Positions 33,815 through 42,771 of a stretch of 64,000 bases of DNA are shown here, piece after piece. The DNA is from Pelomonas dachongensis (GTDB taxonomy: Bacteria > Pseudomonadota > Gammaproteobacteria > Burkholderiales > Burkholderiaceae_C): positions 578,836-642,835 of the forward strand of contig NZ_JBIGHY010000003.1 in the NCBI RefSeq assembly GCF_043555865.1, written 5' to 3'. The notes below the pieces were generated by a model, which ran no database searches, had not been told where the DNA came from, and worked only from the letters and a program-made list of their open reading frames with translations. The translations under genes were made by a program, and so were the position numbers. How positions within the stretch are numbered: the first letter of the stretch is position 1; every line of letters starts with the position of its first letter.

Positions 33815-35608
33815 TCAGCCTCTCGCAGTCGCGAGCACGAAGTCCGGGTGGATGTCGCGTTCGCCGTGATTGGGGAAGGCGATACGCACGGCGTCACTGC
33901 TGCTGGCGATGACCAGCCCCCAGCCGAAGCGGCGCACGCGCACGCGCTGGCCCGGTTCGCAGACGCTCTGGGCCGTCGGCCGCATGTCGCTGGCGTCCTC
34001 GATTGCCTGCTCGGCCTGGAGCAGCGCCTCGAAACGCGCGCAGCTGTCGCAATGGCCGCAGCGCGCCGCGCCGTCGTCCAGCGTCTCGCCGAAGTGCGCC
34101 AGCACGCCGGCCCAGCGGCAGCCGCCGGACTTGGCATACAGCACCATCGCTGACAGGCCGTCGCGCTCGCTCTGCTGGCGCTGCTGCACGGCACTCGCGG
34201 CGGCGTCCACCACCGCGTCGGGTTCGCGCTTCGTGGCGGGGCGCAGGCCGCTGGTGTCGCTGCTGCCGACCGAGCGCACGGCACGCACGGAGCGCAGCGC
34301 GGCCAGCACCTGGTCCAGTCGGCGCTGCGGCAGCCGCGCCATCTCGGCCAGTGCCGCGGGCAGCCAGCCGCCCTGCGGCGTGTGGCTGACCAGCGCCTGC
34401 CACACGGCGCCCAGCTCCTCGCGGCTGGGCACGCTGCCGCCGGTGAAGAACTGCTGCAGCGCGCGGTCGCCCTCGCGGAACAGCAGCAGGCAGTCGGCCG
34501 GCTCGCCGTCGCGCCCGGCACGGCCGCATTCCTGCACATAGGCCTCGATGGAGGCCGGCATCTGCGCATGCAGCACCAGACGGATGTCGGCCTTGTCGAT
34601 GCCCATGCCGAACGCGTTGGTCGCGACCATCACGCGCGTGCCGTCGTTCATGAACGACTCCTGCGTGGCCTCGCGTTGTGCCTTTGGCAGCTTGCCGTGG
34701 TACAGGCCGGCGTTGACGTCGGCGTCGCGCAGCTGGCGGTGCAGCGCCGTGGCCTCGCGCACCGTGGCGCAGTAGACGATGGCGCTGCCCTGGCCCGCGG
34801 CCTCGATGGCCTGCAGCCGTTGCACGATCAGCTCGCGGCGCGCCTTCTCGGTCTGCGGCAGCTCGACGGCCAGGCGCAGGTTGGCACGGTAGACGCCGTG
34901 GCACAGCACGCCGTCGCGCGGGATGTCCAGCGCCTCGCGGATCTCGCGCTGCACGTGCGACGGCGCGGTGGCCGTCAGCGCCAGCACGGGTGGGCGGCCC
35001 AAAGCGCGGCGGGCGTCGCGCAGTGCGCTGAACGCAGGCCGGAAGTCATGGCCCCACTGCGCGATGCAGTGCGCCTCGTCCACCACCAGCAGCCCCACGC
35101 GCTGCTCCTGCAGCAGCCCCAGCGTGCGCGCGTCGGCCAGCCGCTCGGGCGTGGTGAACACCACGCGCACGGCGCCGCGCTGCAGCAGCGCCTCGTTGGC
35201 CAGGCGGCGGTTGCCGTCCAGCGCGGAATTCAGCTGCACGGCGGCCACGCCGCGTTCGTTCAGCGTGTCGCACTGGTCCTTCATCAGCGAGATCAGCGGC
35301 GAGATGACGACGGTCAGCGCGTCGCTGAGCACGGCGGGCAGCTGGTAGCACAGCGACTTGCCGGCGCCGGTAGGCATGACGGCCAGCGTGTTGCGGCCCT
35401 CCAGCACGCGGGCGATCACTTCGGCCTGGCCGGGGCGCAGCGAGCGCAGGCCGAACACGCGCTTGAGCGTCGTGCGCAGCTTGACTGGCGTGACGGGCTC
35501 GCGCGGCGGCAGCTTCTCGGGGACAGGTTTGGGCGTGGGGCCGGGCTCGTCCTCGCGCGGGACGGTCAGCGCCACGCGCGCCGGTGCGGTCATGACGGCG
35601 GCGCTCAT
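33815..35608 (-). CDS. recQ: RecQ-family ATP-dependent DNA helicase
   Basis: A 597-residue 3'-5' helicase for replication-fork and recombination work. Motifs: PTGAGKSLCYQLPA (I), VDEAHCIAQWGHDFRP (II plus the RecQ aromatic loop), LTATAP (III), ATNAFGMGIDKADIR (V), QECGRAGRDGEP (VI). The zinc-binding cysteines lie in KSGGCRWAG and RCGHCDSC at about 520-560. The last 45 residues (GQRVRVRRFGWGLV) form a small beta domain instead of the HRDC domain of E. coli RecQ. Start ATG at 35608 overlaps the stop of the hydrolase gene as ATGA. Confidence 0.93.
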   Translation of the reverse strand: MSAAVMTAPARVALTVPREDEPGPTPKPVPEKLPPREPVTPVKLRTTLKRVFGLRSLRPGQAEVIARVLEGRNTLAVMPTGAGKSLCYQLPAVLSDALTVVISPLISLMKDQCDTLNERGVAAVQLNSALDGNRRLANEALLQRGAVRVVFTTPERLADARTLGLLQEQRVGLLVVDEAHCIAQWGHDFRPAFSALRDARRALGRPPVLALTATAPSHVQREIREALDIPRDGVLCHGVYRANLRLAVELPQTEKARRELIVQRLQAIEAAGQGSAIVYCATVREATALHRQLRDADVNAGLYHGKLPKAQREATQESFMNDGTRVMVATNAFGMGIDKADIRLVLHAQMPASIEAYVQECGRAGRDGEPADCLLLFREGDRALQQFFTGGSVPSREELGAVWQALVSHTPQGGWLPAALAEMARLPQRRLDQVLAALRSVRAVRSVGSSDTSGLRPATKREPDAVVDAAASAVQQRQQSERDGLSAMVLYAKSGGCRWAGVLAHFGETLDDGAARCGHCDSCARFEALLQAEQAIEDASDMRPTAQSVCEPGQRVRVRRFGWGLVIASSSDAVRIAFPNHGERDIHPDFVLATARG

Positions 35609-36393
35609 GCGGCCACCTGTTGGCGGCGGCAGCCCAGTACGCCGGTCACGTGGTTCAGCACCTCGGGTGCCCAGCCCATGCCCATGTGGCTGGCCTGCAC
35701 TTCGATATCGCGCGCCAGCGGCCAGCAGCCGCCGTGCGTGCAGGCCTCCCACGACACCACCCCGTCGCGGCGGCTGTACAGCGAGATCGTCGGCACCGGC
35801 GGCGGCTCGGCCAGCCGTGCGCGCAGCGCGGCCTCGGCGGGCGCCTCCTTGCCGTTGAGCAGTCGGAACAGCCAGCCGACATTGGTGTCGTCCACGCTGC
35901 CATTGAACGGTGTGCCGATGGTGACGACGTGGTGCACGCGGTCGTGCCAGCGCTTGGCCAGCTCGCGCGCGTAGAAGCCGCCCAGGCTCCAGCCGACGAA
36001 GCTCACGTCCCGCGCTGGCGCCACGCGGTCGTGCAGCGCGTCAGCCAGCTTGTCCAGCCAGGCGTCCACGTCGCCGCGCGGACCGATGTTCTTGCCCTGG
36101 CCCCAGTCCAGCGCGCGAAAGCCCGATCGCTCCAGGTGGCGGCGCAGCGGCCACAGCGTCAGCCCGTCGGTGCCCAGGCCGGGGAACAGCACCACCGTGT
36201 GGCCCGCGCCGATCTGCGCCGGCGTCTTGCGCCAGTGCATCAGTGCTGCCCACGCTTCCATCGTGGCGCGTGCCGGCTCTGACGCCAGCAGCGACAGCGC
36301 CGGTCGCCGGCGCGGCAGCGGAGCGGTCGTGGCGGGGGCCAGCAGGGGCGCGGCGCCGGATTTGGGCGACAGGGGCAGCGAGGACGTTGTCAT
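35605..36393 (-). CDS. alpha/beta-fold hydrolase
   Basis: A 262-residue lipase/esterase-like protein. The nucleophile elbow is VGWSLGGFYA (Ser in GWSLG), the oxyanion-side HTVVLFPGLGTDG and a later Asp (SRRDGVVSWE) and His (ASHMGMGW) complete a triad. GTPFNGSV is typical of the cutinase or triacylglycerol-lipase-like subgroup. The first 45 residues are low-complexity (Pro, Ala, Ser, Arg), not a clear signal peptide. It is coupled with recQ. Substrate unknown. Confidence 0.82.
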   Translation of the reverse strand: MTTSSLPLSPKSGAAPLLAPATTAPLPRRRPALSLLASEPARATMEAWAALMHWRKTPAQIGAGHTVVLFPGLGTDGLTLWPLRRHLERSGFRALDWGQGKNIGPRGDVDAWLDKLADALHDRVAPARDVSFVGWSLGGFYARELAKRWHDRVHHVVTIGTPFNGSVDDTNVGWLFRLLNGKEAPAEAALRARLAEPPPVPTISLYSRRDGVVSWEACTHGGCWPLARDIEVQASHMGMGWAPEVLNHVTGVLGCRRQQVAA

Positions 36394-36555
36394 GGCTGGG
36401 GACGGCGGGGCCGGGTTGTCGTTTTGTGGGGCTGATGCTGGGGCGTGGCGGGCATGCGCGGTGCCGGCCTGCCGGCACAGGCCTTGTAGGACAGCGCGTG
36501 ATGCGGCGACTTCCTACGCGGCACGCGCGGGCAGCGCCGCACACTGCGGCTCACC

Positions 36556-36951
36556 ATGCATGCCTACCTGACGCCCTATCTCGCTGCGCTACTCGCGTTG
36601 GGCGCTCTGGATGGCGTCTGGCTGGGCTGGCTGATGCGCGGCTTCTACCGCCAACAGATCGGCGCGCAGATGCTTGACCGCCCGCGCTGGCGGCCGGCGC
36701 TGCTGTTCTACGTGAGCTATCCGGCCGCGCTGGTCGCGCTGGCGCTGTTCCCGGCCGGCCAGCCGCCGAGCCAGCAGGTGGCGCGCGCGGCGCTGGTGGG
36801 CCTGGTGGCCTACGGCGTCTACGACCTGACGAATCGGGCGACGTTGCGCCACTGGCCGCTGAAGCTGGCGGTGGTCGATGTGGCCTGGGGCACATTCGCG
36901 AGCGCCGCCGCCGGCGCGGCCGCCGTGTGGGCGGTGCAGCACTTCGGCTGA
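36556..36951 (+). CDS. DUF2177 membrane protein
   Basis: A 131-residue protein with four hydrophobic segments (YLAALLALGALDGVWLGW, RPALLFYVSYPAALVALAL, ARAALVGLVAYGVYDLTNRA and VVDVAWGTFASAAAGAAAV). The LDGVWLG, VSYP, GxYDLTNxAT and DVAWG motifs identify DUF2177. Role unknown; in some genera it is next to lipid or light-response genes. The preceding 160 bp (36394-36555) hold nothing recognisable. Confidence 0.88.
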   Translation: MHAYLTPYLAALLALGALDGVWLGWLMRGFYRQQIGAQMLDRPRWRPALLFYVSYPAALVALALFPAGQPPSQQVARAALVGLVAYGVYDLTNRATLRHWPLKLAVVDVAWGTFASAAAGAAAVWAVQHFG

Positions 36952-36968
36952 GCCGCGACAATGCCGCC

Positions 36969-37202
36969 ATGGCCAAGACCGCACCCCGACTCAGCCCCGA
37001 AGAGACCCAGCGCGTCATCGCCACTGCGTGGGACGACACGCCGCCGTTCCGCAAGGTGCTGGTCCAGCACGGCATCGGCCACGGCGAACTGGTGGCGCTG
37101 CTCAAGCGCGAACTGACGCCGGCGGCCTACAAGCTGTGGGTGTCGCGCACCAAGGCGGCCAAGGCGCCGCCGTCCAAGGGCACCTGGCCCCACGGTCGCT
37201 GA
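36969..37202 (+). CDS. DUF2805/TIGR03643-family small protein
   Basis: A 77-residue protein: LSPEETQRVIATAWDDTPPF, then HGIGHGELVALLKRELTP and YKLWVSRTK. This order (helix, DDxPPF, helix, YxxWR/S) matches the DUF2805 family of small cytoplasmic proteins, possibly helix-turn-helix. ATG at 36969, 17 bases after the DUF2177 stop, so the two form a unit. The stop abuts the convergent transporter gene. Function unknown. Confidence 0.85.
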   Translation: MAKTAPRLSPEETQRVIATAWDDTPPFRKVLVQHGIGHGELVALLKRELTPAAYKLWVSRTKAAKAPPSKGTWPHGR

Positions 37203-38486
37203 TCAGGCACGTGCCGTCGCGGCCGTATCCATGTCCGCATAGCGCCGCAGCGCGCCCGACACCGAGATCAGCAGCACGCCACCCGCCAGGCTGATGGCCG
37301 TCACCACCAGGTACAGCGACAGCCCCGTCGGCAGCAGCCAGCCGTACAGCTGGCCGGCCAGCAGCCCGGCGGTGGCCTTGGCGAGCATCCAGGCGCCCAT
37401 CAGCGTGGAGCCCCAGCCCGGCGGCCCGTAGCGCGACACGACCGCCAGCCCGATGGGCACCACCAGCAGCTCCGCCACCGTCTGCACGCCGATGACGCCC
37501 ACCATCATCCAGGCCGGCACGACCTGCCCCGCCGCGGCCAGCCCCTGCAAGGCCTGCAGCAGCAGGAAGCTCAGACCCAGCACCAGCATGCCGATGCCCT
37601 GCACGCGGAACTCGGGCCAGTCCATGCGCGACAACAGGCGCGCCGTCACGGGCGCCAGCAGAATCACGAGGATGGGGTTCACGGCCAGGAACTGCGCGGC
37701 CGTCAGCTCCAGGCCGAGGAACTGCGGCGACACGTGGTCACGCACGAACAGCGTCATGACGCCGGCCGCCTGCTCGTAGCCCAGGTAGAAGCAGATGGCC
37801 ACCAGCGACATCAGCAGGATGACCTGGATGCGGCGTCGCGCGGACGCATCACTCCAGGCTGCGCGCGCGGGCTGGGCTGCCGGCGCCACGGCCGCCGGCA
37901 GGAACCGCCAGCCGGCCATGAAGACCACCACGCCCAGCGCCATGCCAACCGCCGCCGCCAAAAATCCATAACTCCAGCCGTGCCGTTGCGCCAGATATCC
38001 ACCAATCAGCGCCGACAACGCGGCGCCTATGTTGATTCCCATATAGAAGACGGTATATCCACTTTGACGTCTGCCGTCGTCAATTGCATATAGCTCGCCC
38101 ACCATGGCGGTCGTCGTGGGTTTGAACAAACCGGTGCCGGCGGCCAACAAGCCCAGGGCCAGCGTGATGGACTGGTCCAGCCCGAGCACGATGTGGCCTG
38201 CCATCATCAACACCATGCCCAGCACGACGGCGCGGCGCTGCCCCAGGAAGCGGTCGGCCAGCCAGCCGCCGAATATGGCGCAGAAAAAGGCCGATCCGGT
38301 ATACATCCCATATACCGACAGCGCATCAGAGCGCGAGTATTGAAGCGCCTCGACGAGATACAGCACCAACAGGGATCGCACGCCGTAGAAACTGAAGCGC
38401 TCCCACATTTCGGCGCCGGCCAGCACGAACAGACCGGGGGGTTGGCGGGGTGATTTCATCGGTGTTGTGCAAATCTCGGCGGACAT
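37203..38486 (-). CDS. POT-family proton-dependent peptide transporter
   Basis: A 427-residue inner-membrane permease for di- and tripeptides. It has AEMWERFSFYGVRSLLVLYL (the ExxERFxYYG motif), GGWLADRFLGQR and the PTR2 signature region FYMGINIGAALSALIGGYLA, with about twelve to fourteen helices. Two Met starts are possible (38486 and 38459), neither with a good ribosome site, and the frame is open to 38537. It is divergent from the TonB receptor of the glycan locus with a 255-bp gap, but probably unrelated to it in role. Confidence 0.88.
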   Translation of the reverse strand: MSAEICTTPMKSPRQPPGLFVLAGAEMWERFSFYGVRSLLVLYLVEALQYSRSDALSVYGMYTGSAFFCAIFGGWLADRFLGQRRAVVLGMVLMMAGHIVLGLDQSITLALGLLAAGTGLFKPTTTAMVGELYAIDDGRRQSGYTVFYMGINIGAALSALIGGYLAQRHGWSYGFLAAAVGMALGVVVFMAGWRFLPAAVAPAAQPARAAWSDASARRRIQVILLMSLVAICFYLGYEQAAGVMTLFVRDHVSPQFLGLELTAAQFLAVNPILVILLAPVTARLLSRMDWPEFRVQGIGMLVLGLSFLLLQALQGLAAAGQVVPAWMMVGVIGVQTVAELLVVPIGLAVVSRYGPPGWGSTLMGAWMLAKATAGLLAGQLYGWLLPTGLSLYLVVTAISLAGGVLLISVSGALRRYADMDTAATARA

Positions 38487-38621
38487 GGATTCGCGGGTGG
38501 GTGGAACGTCGGGAGATTCCCCGCAGTGGAGCAGCATCCGGCTGGCGACCGCGGGGCGGCAGGTGCGGGGATACCCGCGGAGGCGATGCAGGAAGCGGCA
38601 TCGACTATTCCAAAAATGTGA

Positions 38622-38651
38622 TTAGTCCGGGATCAGTCGGGCCCCTAGCAT
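38622..38651 (+). promoter_or_regulatory. predicted promoter of the TonB receptor gene
   Basis: TTAGTC (38622), 18-bp spacer, TAGCAT (38646). The -35 region ATGTGATTAG resembles the other three promoters of the locus (ATTGG core at the -35, TAGCAT at the -10). A GACTA...TAGTC inverted repeat (38603-38627) overlaps the -35. Confidence 0.55.
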
Positions 38652-38741
38652 GAATTTCAGACCCCAGCCCGACCGCGCCCCCTGACGAGGCCGGACGGCT
38701 GCCGAGGTTGGCCGCTCACCCATAACGATCCCGGAGACAAG

Positions 38742-41618
38742 ATGAAGAAACCAGCCCTGGCAGCGCCGCGCGCGTCCGCCAATCCCTCCCGCTTTGCCCT
38801 GCGCCTGACCGCCGCCGCCGCGCTGGCCGCCCTGTCCGCCACCGCGGGGGCCCAGGAGCCCGCCAAGGGCGAGACGCAGCTGGAAACGGTGGTCGTCACC
38901 GGCGTGCGGGCCTCGCTGACCAAGAGCCTGGCGAACAAGCGCACCAGCGATCAGGTCGTGGAATCGGTGGTGGCCGAAGACATCGGCAAGCTGCCCGACA
39001 ACAACGTCGTCGAGGCGCTGCAGCGCGTCACCGGCATCCAGGTCACCAACCGCGCCGGCGGCGAGGTGGGCACCATCTCCATCCGGGGCCTTCCGGACAT
39101 CGCCACCACCTGGAACGGCCGCAACATCTTCACGGCCTCCGGCACGCAGGTGGCGCTGCAGGACATCCCGTCGACGCTGGTGCGCCAGATCGACGTCTTC
39201 AAGACCCGTGACGCCAGCCAGCTGGAAAACGGCATCGCCGGCCAGATCGACGTGAAGTCGCTGCGCCCGTTCGACTTCAAGGGCGCCAAGCTGTCGCTGC
39301 TGGCGCGCGGCACCTACCTCGACCCCGCCGAGAAGTGGAACCCGCAGCTCAGCGCGATGGCCAGCAACCGCTGGAAGACCGGCATCGGTGACATCGGCGC
39401 GCTGGTCAACCTGTCGATGGTCAAGACGGACTACCGCAACGAGAGCGTGACGCCCGGTGCGATGGTGCCGTTCACCAGCCCCAATGCCGCTGAAGTGCCG
39501 GCCGGCTACACCCCGCTGCAGCGCATCTTCCCGGAGAGCAACGCCTGGACGCCAGGTACGTACACCGGCCTGCCGCAGAAGGCCGGCTCGACGCTGAATT
39601 TCAACGGCACGCAACGCCCTTACTACCTGGCGCGTGACGCCGTGTTCCAGAGCGATGTGCTGGGCCAGCGCGAGCGCCCGGCCGCCAACGTCGCGCTGCA
39701 GTGGCAGCCCAACGACGATGCCGTCTACACGTTCGAGGCGATGTACAACGGCTACCGCGACAAGTCCTTCAACCGGCTGCTGTTCAGCTTCGTCGACTGG
39801 TGGGGCAGTCTCGGCCCCAACCCCGCGTCGACGATCACGACGTTCCCGGGTACCAACGTCATCAAGACGCGGACCGTGAATGACGTGTACGGTTTCAACA
39901 GCGGCGACTACACGACCTCGGCCACCGACTCACGGATCGTGGCCCTGAACGGCAAGTGGAACGTCGGCGACCGGCTGCGGCTGGACGGCGATGTGTCGTA
40001 CCAGACCAGCAGCTTCCACTCCGAATTCACCGCCACCCGCATCGACCGCGTCGCGCCGTCCATCACCGTCGACTTCAATTCCGGCGGCGGCAACATGGCG
40101 TTCAAGTTCAACAACAACGCCGACCTGGCGGACCCCACCAAGTGGAACGTGGCGCAGTTCTACGACAACGCCAACCGCAACGAGGGCAGCGCCGCCACCG
40201 CCAGCCTGAACGGCGCCTACGACGCCGACTGGGGCCCGCTGAAGACGCTGAACTTCGGCGTGCGCTTCGATACGCGCAAGGCGGCGGAAGCCAAGCGCGA
40301 GCAATCGGCCTTCCTGGGCCGCAACCTGGCTTCGCTGGGCGCGAACTACTACCACGTCAACGCCGACTTTGGCACCGACATCTCGGACGTGCCACGCTCC
40401 TGGATCGAGCCGAACGCGTACTACATCCGCGACAACCTCGATGCGTGGCGCACGATGTACAAGGCGGCCGACGCGAATTTCCAGACGACCGACAAGCTGT
40501 TCCTGCAGAAGACCTTCGACGTGAAGGAAGACACGACGAACGCCTACCTGATGGCGGACAGCGAGCACCAGTTGTTCGGCCGGCCGCTGCGCGCCAACTT
40601 CGGCGTGCGCTACGTGCAGGTCGAGACGAGCATGACGGCCTACAGCGTCAATGCCACGACCAAGGCGGTCACGCCGACGAACGGCTCCAAGACGGCCCGC
40701 AAGTTCCTGCCCAGCCTGACGCTGCGCTATGAGCCGGTGAAGGACGTGCTGGTGCGCTTCAACTACGGTGAAACGCTGCGCCGTCCGGGCTTCGGCGACT
40801 TGAACCCGGTGCTGCAGCTCAGCGACGACGTCTCGCGCGTGGGCTACGGCGGCGGCAGCGGCGGCAACCCGGGCCTGGAGCCGACGCGCTCCAAGAACCT
40901 GGACCTGACGGGCGAGTGGTACTTCCAGAAGGACAGCGCGCTGTACGGCACCGTGTTCCAGCGCAAGATCGAAGGTCTGGTCGTGCCGCTGCGCCGGCGC
41001 ATCCGCGTCGGCCCGGCCGACGATCCGTTCCGCAACTCGACCTCGGGTGGCGACCACACCAACGGCTACGACTACGTCATCAGCTCGCCGGTCAATGCGT
41101 CGGACGGCAAGATCAGCGGCGTCGAACTCGGTGCGATCTACTTTCCCAAGGGTCTGCCGGGCCTGCTGGACGGGCTGGGCTTCCAGGGCAGCGTGACGCG
41201 CCTGACCTCGTCGCAGAACGTGCCGACCGCTGACAGCGCCGGCAACATCGTCTCGCAGCTGGAGTCGCCGTTCTTCGGCGTGTCCAAGCTGTCGTGGAAC
41301 GCCACGCTGGCCTACGAGAAGGGCCCCGTCGGCGCCCGCCTGTCGTACGTTCGCCGCGCCAGCTTCCTGGCCGCCAACGAAGCGGCGCTGTTCGCCAACC
41401 CGATTGGCATCTGGCGCCACCCGGAAAAGAGCGTGGACCTGCAGCTGACCTACAACCTCAATGACCGCATGGCGTTCGACATCAGCGGCGTCAACCTGAC
41501 CAACGAGATGCAACAGCAGTACTACAAGTTCGGCGATGCGGGCAGCCCGGAGCTGACCAACTTCGGCACGGTGCAGACCGGCCGATCGGTGTCGGTCGGG
41601 TTCCGCTGGAAGCTGTGA
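38742..41618 (+). CDS. TonB-dependent receptor for glycan fragments
   Basis: A 958-residue outer-membrane receptor. The signal peptide ends near ATAGAQ (about 38); the TonB box is LETVVVTG (47-54); the plug domain (about 58-180) has SDQVVESVVAEDIGKLPDNN and GLPDIATTWNGRN; the 22-strand barrel follows and ends with the aromatic-rich last strand SVSVGFRWKL (terminal Leu rather than Phe). The plug motif is that of the large carbohydrate-receptor group found in Xanthomonas and Caulobacter. As the first gene of the locus it probably imports arabino-oligosaccharides. GGAGACAAG leader just before ATG 38742. Followed by a strong terminator. Confidence 0.92.
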   Translation: MKKPALAAPRASANPSRFALRLTAAAALAALSATAGAQEPAKGETQLETVVVTGVRASLTKSLANKRTSDQVVESVVAEDIGKLPDNNVVEALQRVTGIQVTNRAGGEVGTISIRGLPDIATTWNGRNIFTASGTQVALQDIPSTLVRQIDVFKTRDASQLENGIAGQIDVKSLRPFDFKGAKLSLLARGTYLDPAEKWNPQLSAMASNRWKTGIGDIGALVNLSMVKTDYRNESVTPGAMVPFTSPNAAEVPAGYTPLQRIFPESNAWTPGTYTGLPQKAGSTLNFNGTQRPYYLARDAVFQSDVLGQRERPAANVALQWQPNDDAVYTFEAMYNGYRDKSFNRLLFSFVDWWGSLGPNPASTITTFPGTNVIKTRTVNDVYGFNSGDYTTSATDSRIVALNGKWNVGDRLRLDGDVSYQTSSFHSEFTATRIDRVAPSITVDFNSGGGNMAFKFNNNADLADPTKWNVAQFYDNANRNEGSAATASLNGAYDADWGPLKTLNFGVRFDTRKAAEAKREQSAFLGRNLASLGANYYHVNADFGTDISDVPRSWIEPNAYYIRDNLDAWRTMYKAADANFQTTDKLFLQKTFDVKEDTTNAYLMADSEHQLFGRPLRANFGVRYVQVETSMTAYSVNATTKAVTPTNGSKTARKFLPSLTLRYEPVKDVLVRFNYGETLRRPGFGDLNPVLQLSDDVSRVGYGGGSGGNPGLEPTRSKNLDLTGEWYFQKDSALYGTVFQRKIEGLVVPLRRRIRVGPADDPFRNSTSGGDHTNGYDYVISSPVNASDGKISGVELGAIYFPKGLPGLLDGLGFQGSVTRLTSSQNVPTADSAGNIVSQLESPFFGVSKLSWNATLAYEKGPVGARLSYVRRASFLAANEAALFANPIGIWRHPEKSVDLQLTYNLNDRMAFDISGVNLTNEMQQQYYKFGDAGSPELTNFGTVQTGRSVSVGFRWKL

Positions 41619-41648
41619 TCCTGCGAGGCTGAAACGCTTCCTCGTTGC

Positions 41649-41685
41649 GGGCGTTGCACGGGCCTCCCGGGCAACGCCCTTTTTT
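41649..41685 (+). terminator. rho-independent terminator after the TonB receptor
   Basis: GGGCGTTGC (41649-41657) pairs with GCAACGCCC (41671-41679), followed by six T. The next gene starts 17 bases later, so it is either read through or expressed from an internal promoter; the hairpin likely sets receptor output apart. Confidence 0.88.
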
Positions 41686-41701
41686 CTTCTCTGCCTTCCC
41701 T

Positions 41702-42655
41702 ATGTCCGACCTGCTTGAGCCGCTGATCCGCCAGCGCGCAGACCCCCACATCACCCGCCACACCGACGGCCTGTACTACTTCACCGCCTCGGTGCCGCAG
41801 TACGACCGCATCGAGCTGCGCCGCGCAGCGACCCTCGAAGGCCTGGTGGACGCACGCGCCTTCGTCGCCTGGCGCAAGCCCGACACGGGCCCGTGGTCCG
41901 AGCTGATCTGGGCGCCCGAGCTGCATTTCAACCAGGGCGCCTGGTACGTCTACTTTGCTGCCGCCCACACCCGGGCGCTGGACGAGCAGGGCATGTTCCA
42001 GCACCGCATGTATGCCATCAGGAACACCGCAGCCGACCCGTTCACGGGCGAGTGGGAGTTCCTGGGCCAGGTGGACAGCGGCATCGACAGCTTTTGCCTC
42101 GATGCCACCACCTTCACCCACCGCGGCCAGCTCTACTACCTGTGGGCGCAGAAGGACCGGGCCATCGCCGGCAACTCCAACCTCTACATCGCGCCCATGA
42201 GCATGCCGTGGCAGCTGGCCGGCGCGCCCGTGCTGCTCAGCCAGCCCGAGTTCGACTGGGAATGCCGCGGCTTCCTCGTCAACGAGGGGCCGTCGGTGCT
42301 GCAGCGCCACGGCAAGGTGTTCATCAGCTACTCGGCCAGCGCGACGGACGAGAACTACGCGATGGGCCTGCTGTGGGCGCACGACGACGCTGACCTGCTC
42401 GACCCGTCCAGCTGGCACAAGTCGCCCGAGCCGGTGATGCGCAGCTGCGCCGAGGACAGCGTCTTCGGCCCCGGCCACAACAGCTTCACCGAAGGCGCGA
42501 CGCCCGACGAGGTGCTGCTGGTCTATCACGCCCGCACCTACACCGAGATCGAAGGCGACCCGCTGTGGAACCCCGACCGCCACACGTTCGTGAAGCCCTT
42601 GCGGTGGTCCGCTGAAGGCATGCCGCTGTTTGGCCGTCCTTCTCGCCGCGATTGA
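41702..42655 (+). CDS. cytoplasmic GH43 glycosidase
   Basis: A 317-residue five-bladed propeller enzyme of family GH43. The catalytic base is Asp14 (RADPHITRHTDG), the acid is Glu195 (LVNEGPSVL), and FCLDATTF carries the third carboxylate. No signal peptide, so it acts inside the cell, probably releasing L-arabinose (or xylose) from imported short oligomers. ATG at 41702 follows the terminator of the receptor gene by only 16 bases; an in-frame start at 41645 lies inside that hairpin and is rejected. Exact subfamily uncertain. Confidence 0.88.
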   Translation: MSDLLEPLIRQRADPHITRHTDGLYYFTASVPQYDRIELRRAATLEGLVDARAFVAWRKPDTGPWSELIWAPELHFNQGAWYVYFAAAHTRALDEQGMFQHRMYAIRNTAADPFTGEWEFLGQVDSGIDSFCLDATTFTHRGQLYYLWAQKDRAIAGNSNLYIAPMSMPWQLAGAPVLLSQPEFDWECRGFLVNEGPSVLQRHGKVFISYSASATDENYAMGLLWAHDDADLLDPSSWHKSPEPVMRSCAEDSVFGPGHNSFTEGATPDEVLLVYHARTYTEIEGDPLWNPDRHTFVKPLRWSAEGMPLFGRPSRRD

Positions 42656-42690
42656 TATCAAAAACGGCATCGCTACGGGCGTGAATTTGA

Positions 42691-42720
42691 TTGGATTGCA
42701 ATTCCGCCGCGGTCTAGCAT
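42691..42720 (+). promoter_or_regulatory. predicted promoter of the sugar-acid dehydratase gene
   Basis: TTGGAT (42691), 18-bp spacer, TAGCAT (42715), 52 bp before the start codon. TTTGATTGG at the -35 matches the shared motif. GAATT...AATTC flanks the -35. Confidence 0.6.
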
Positions 42721-42771
42721 CTTTTGAATGCGGCACTCCGTCCGCGCGCCTGAACGACTCCGAGACAAGAC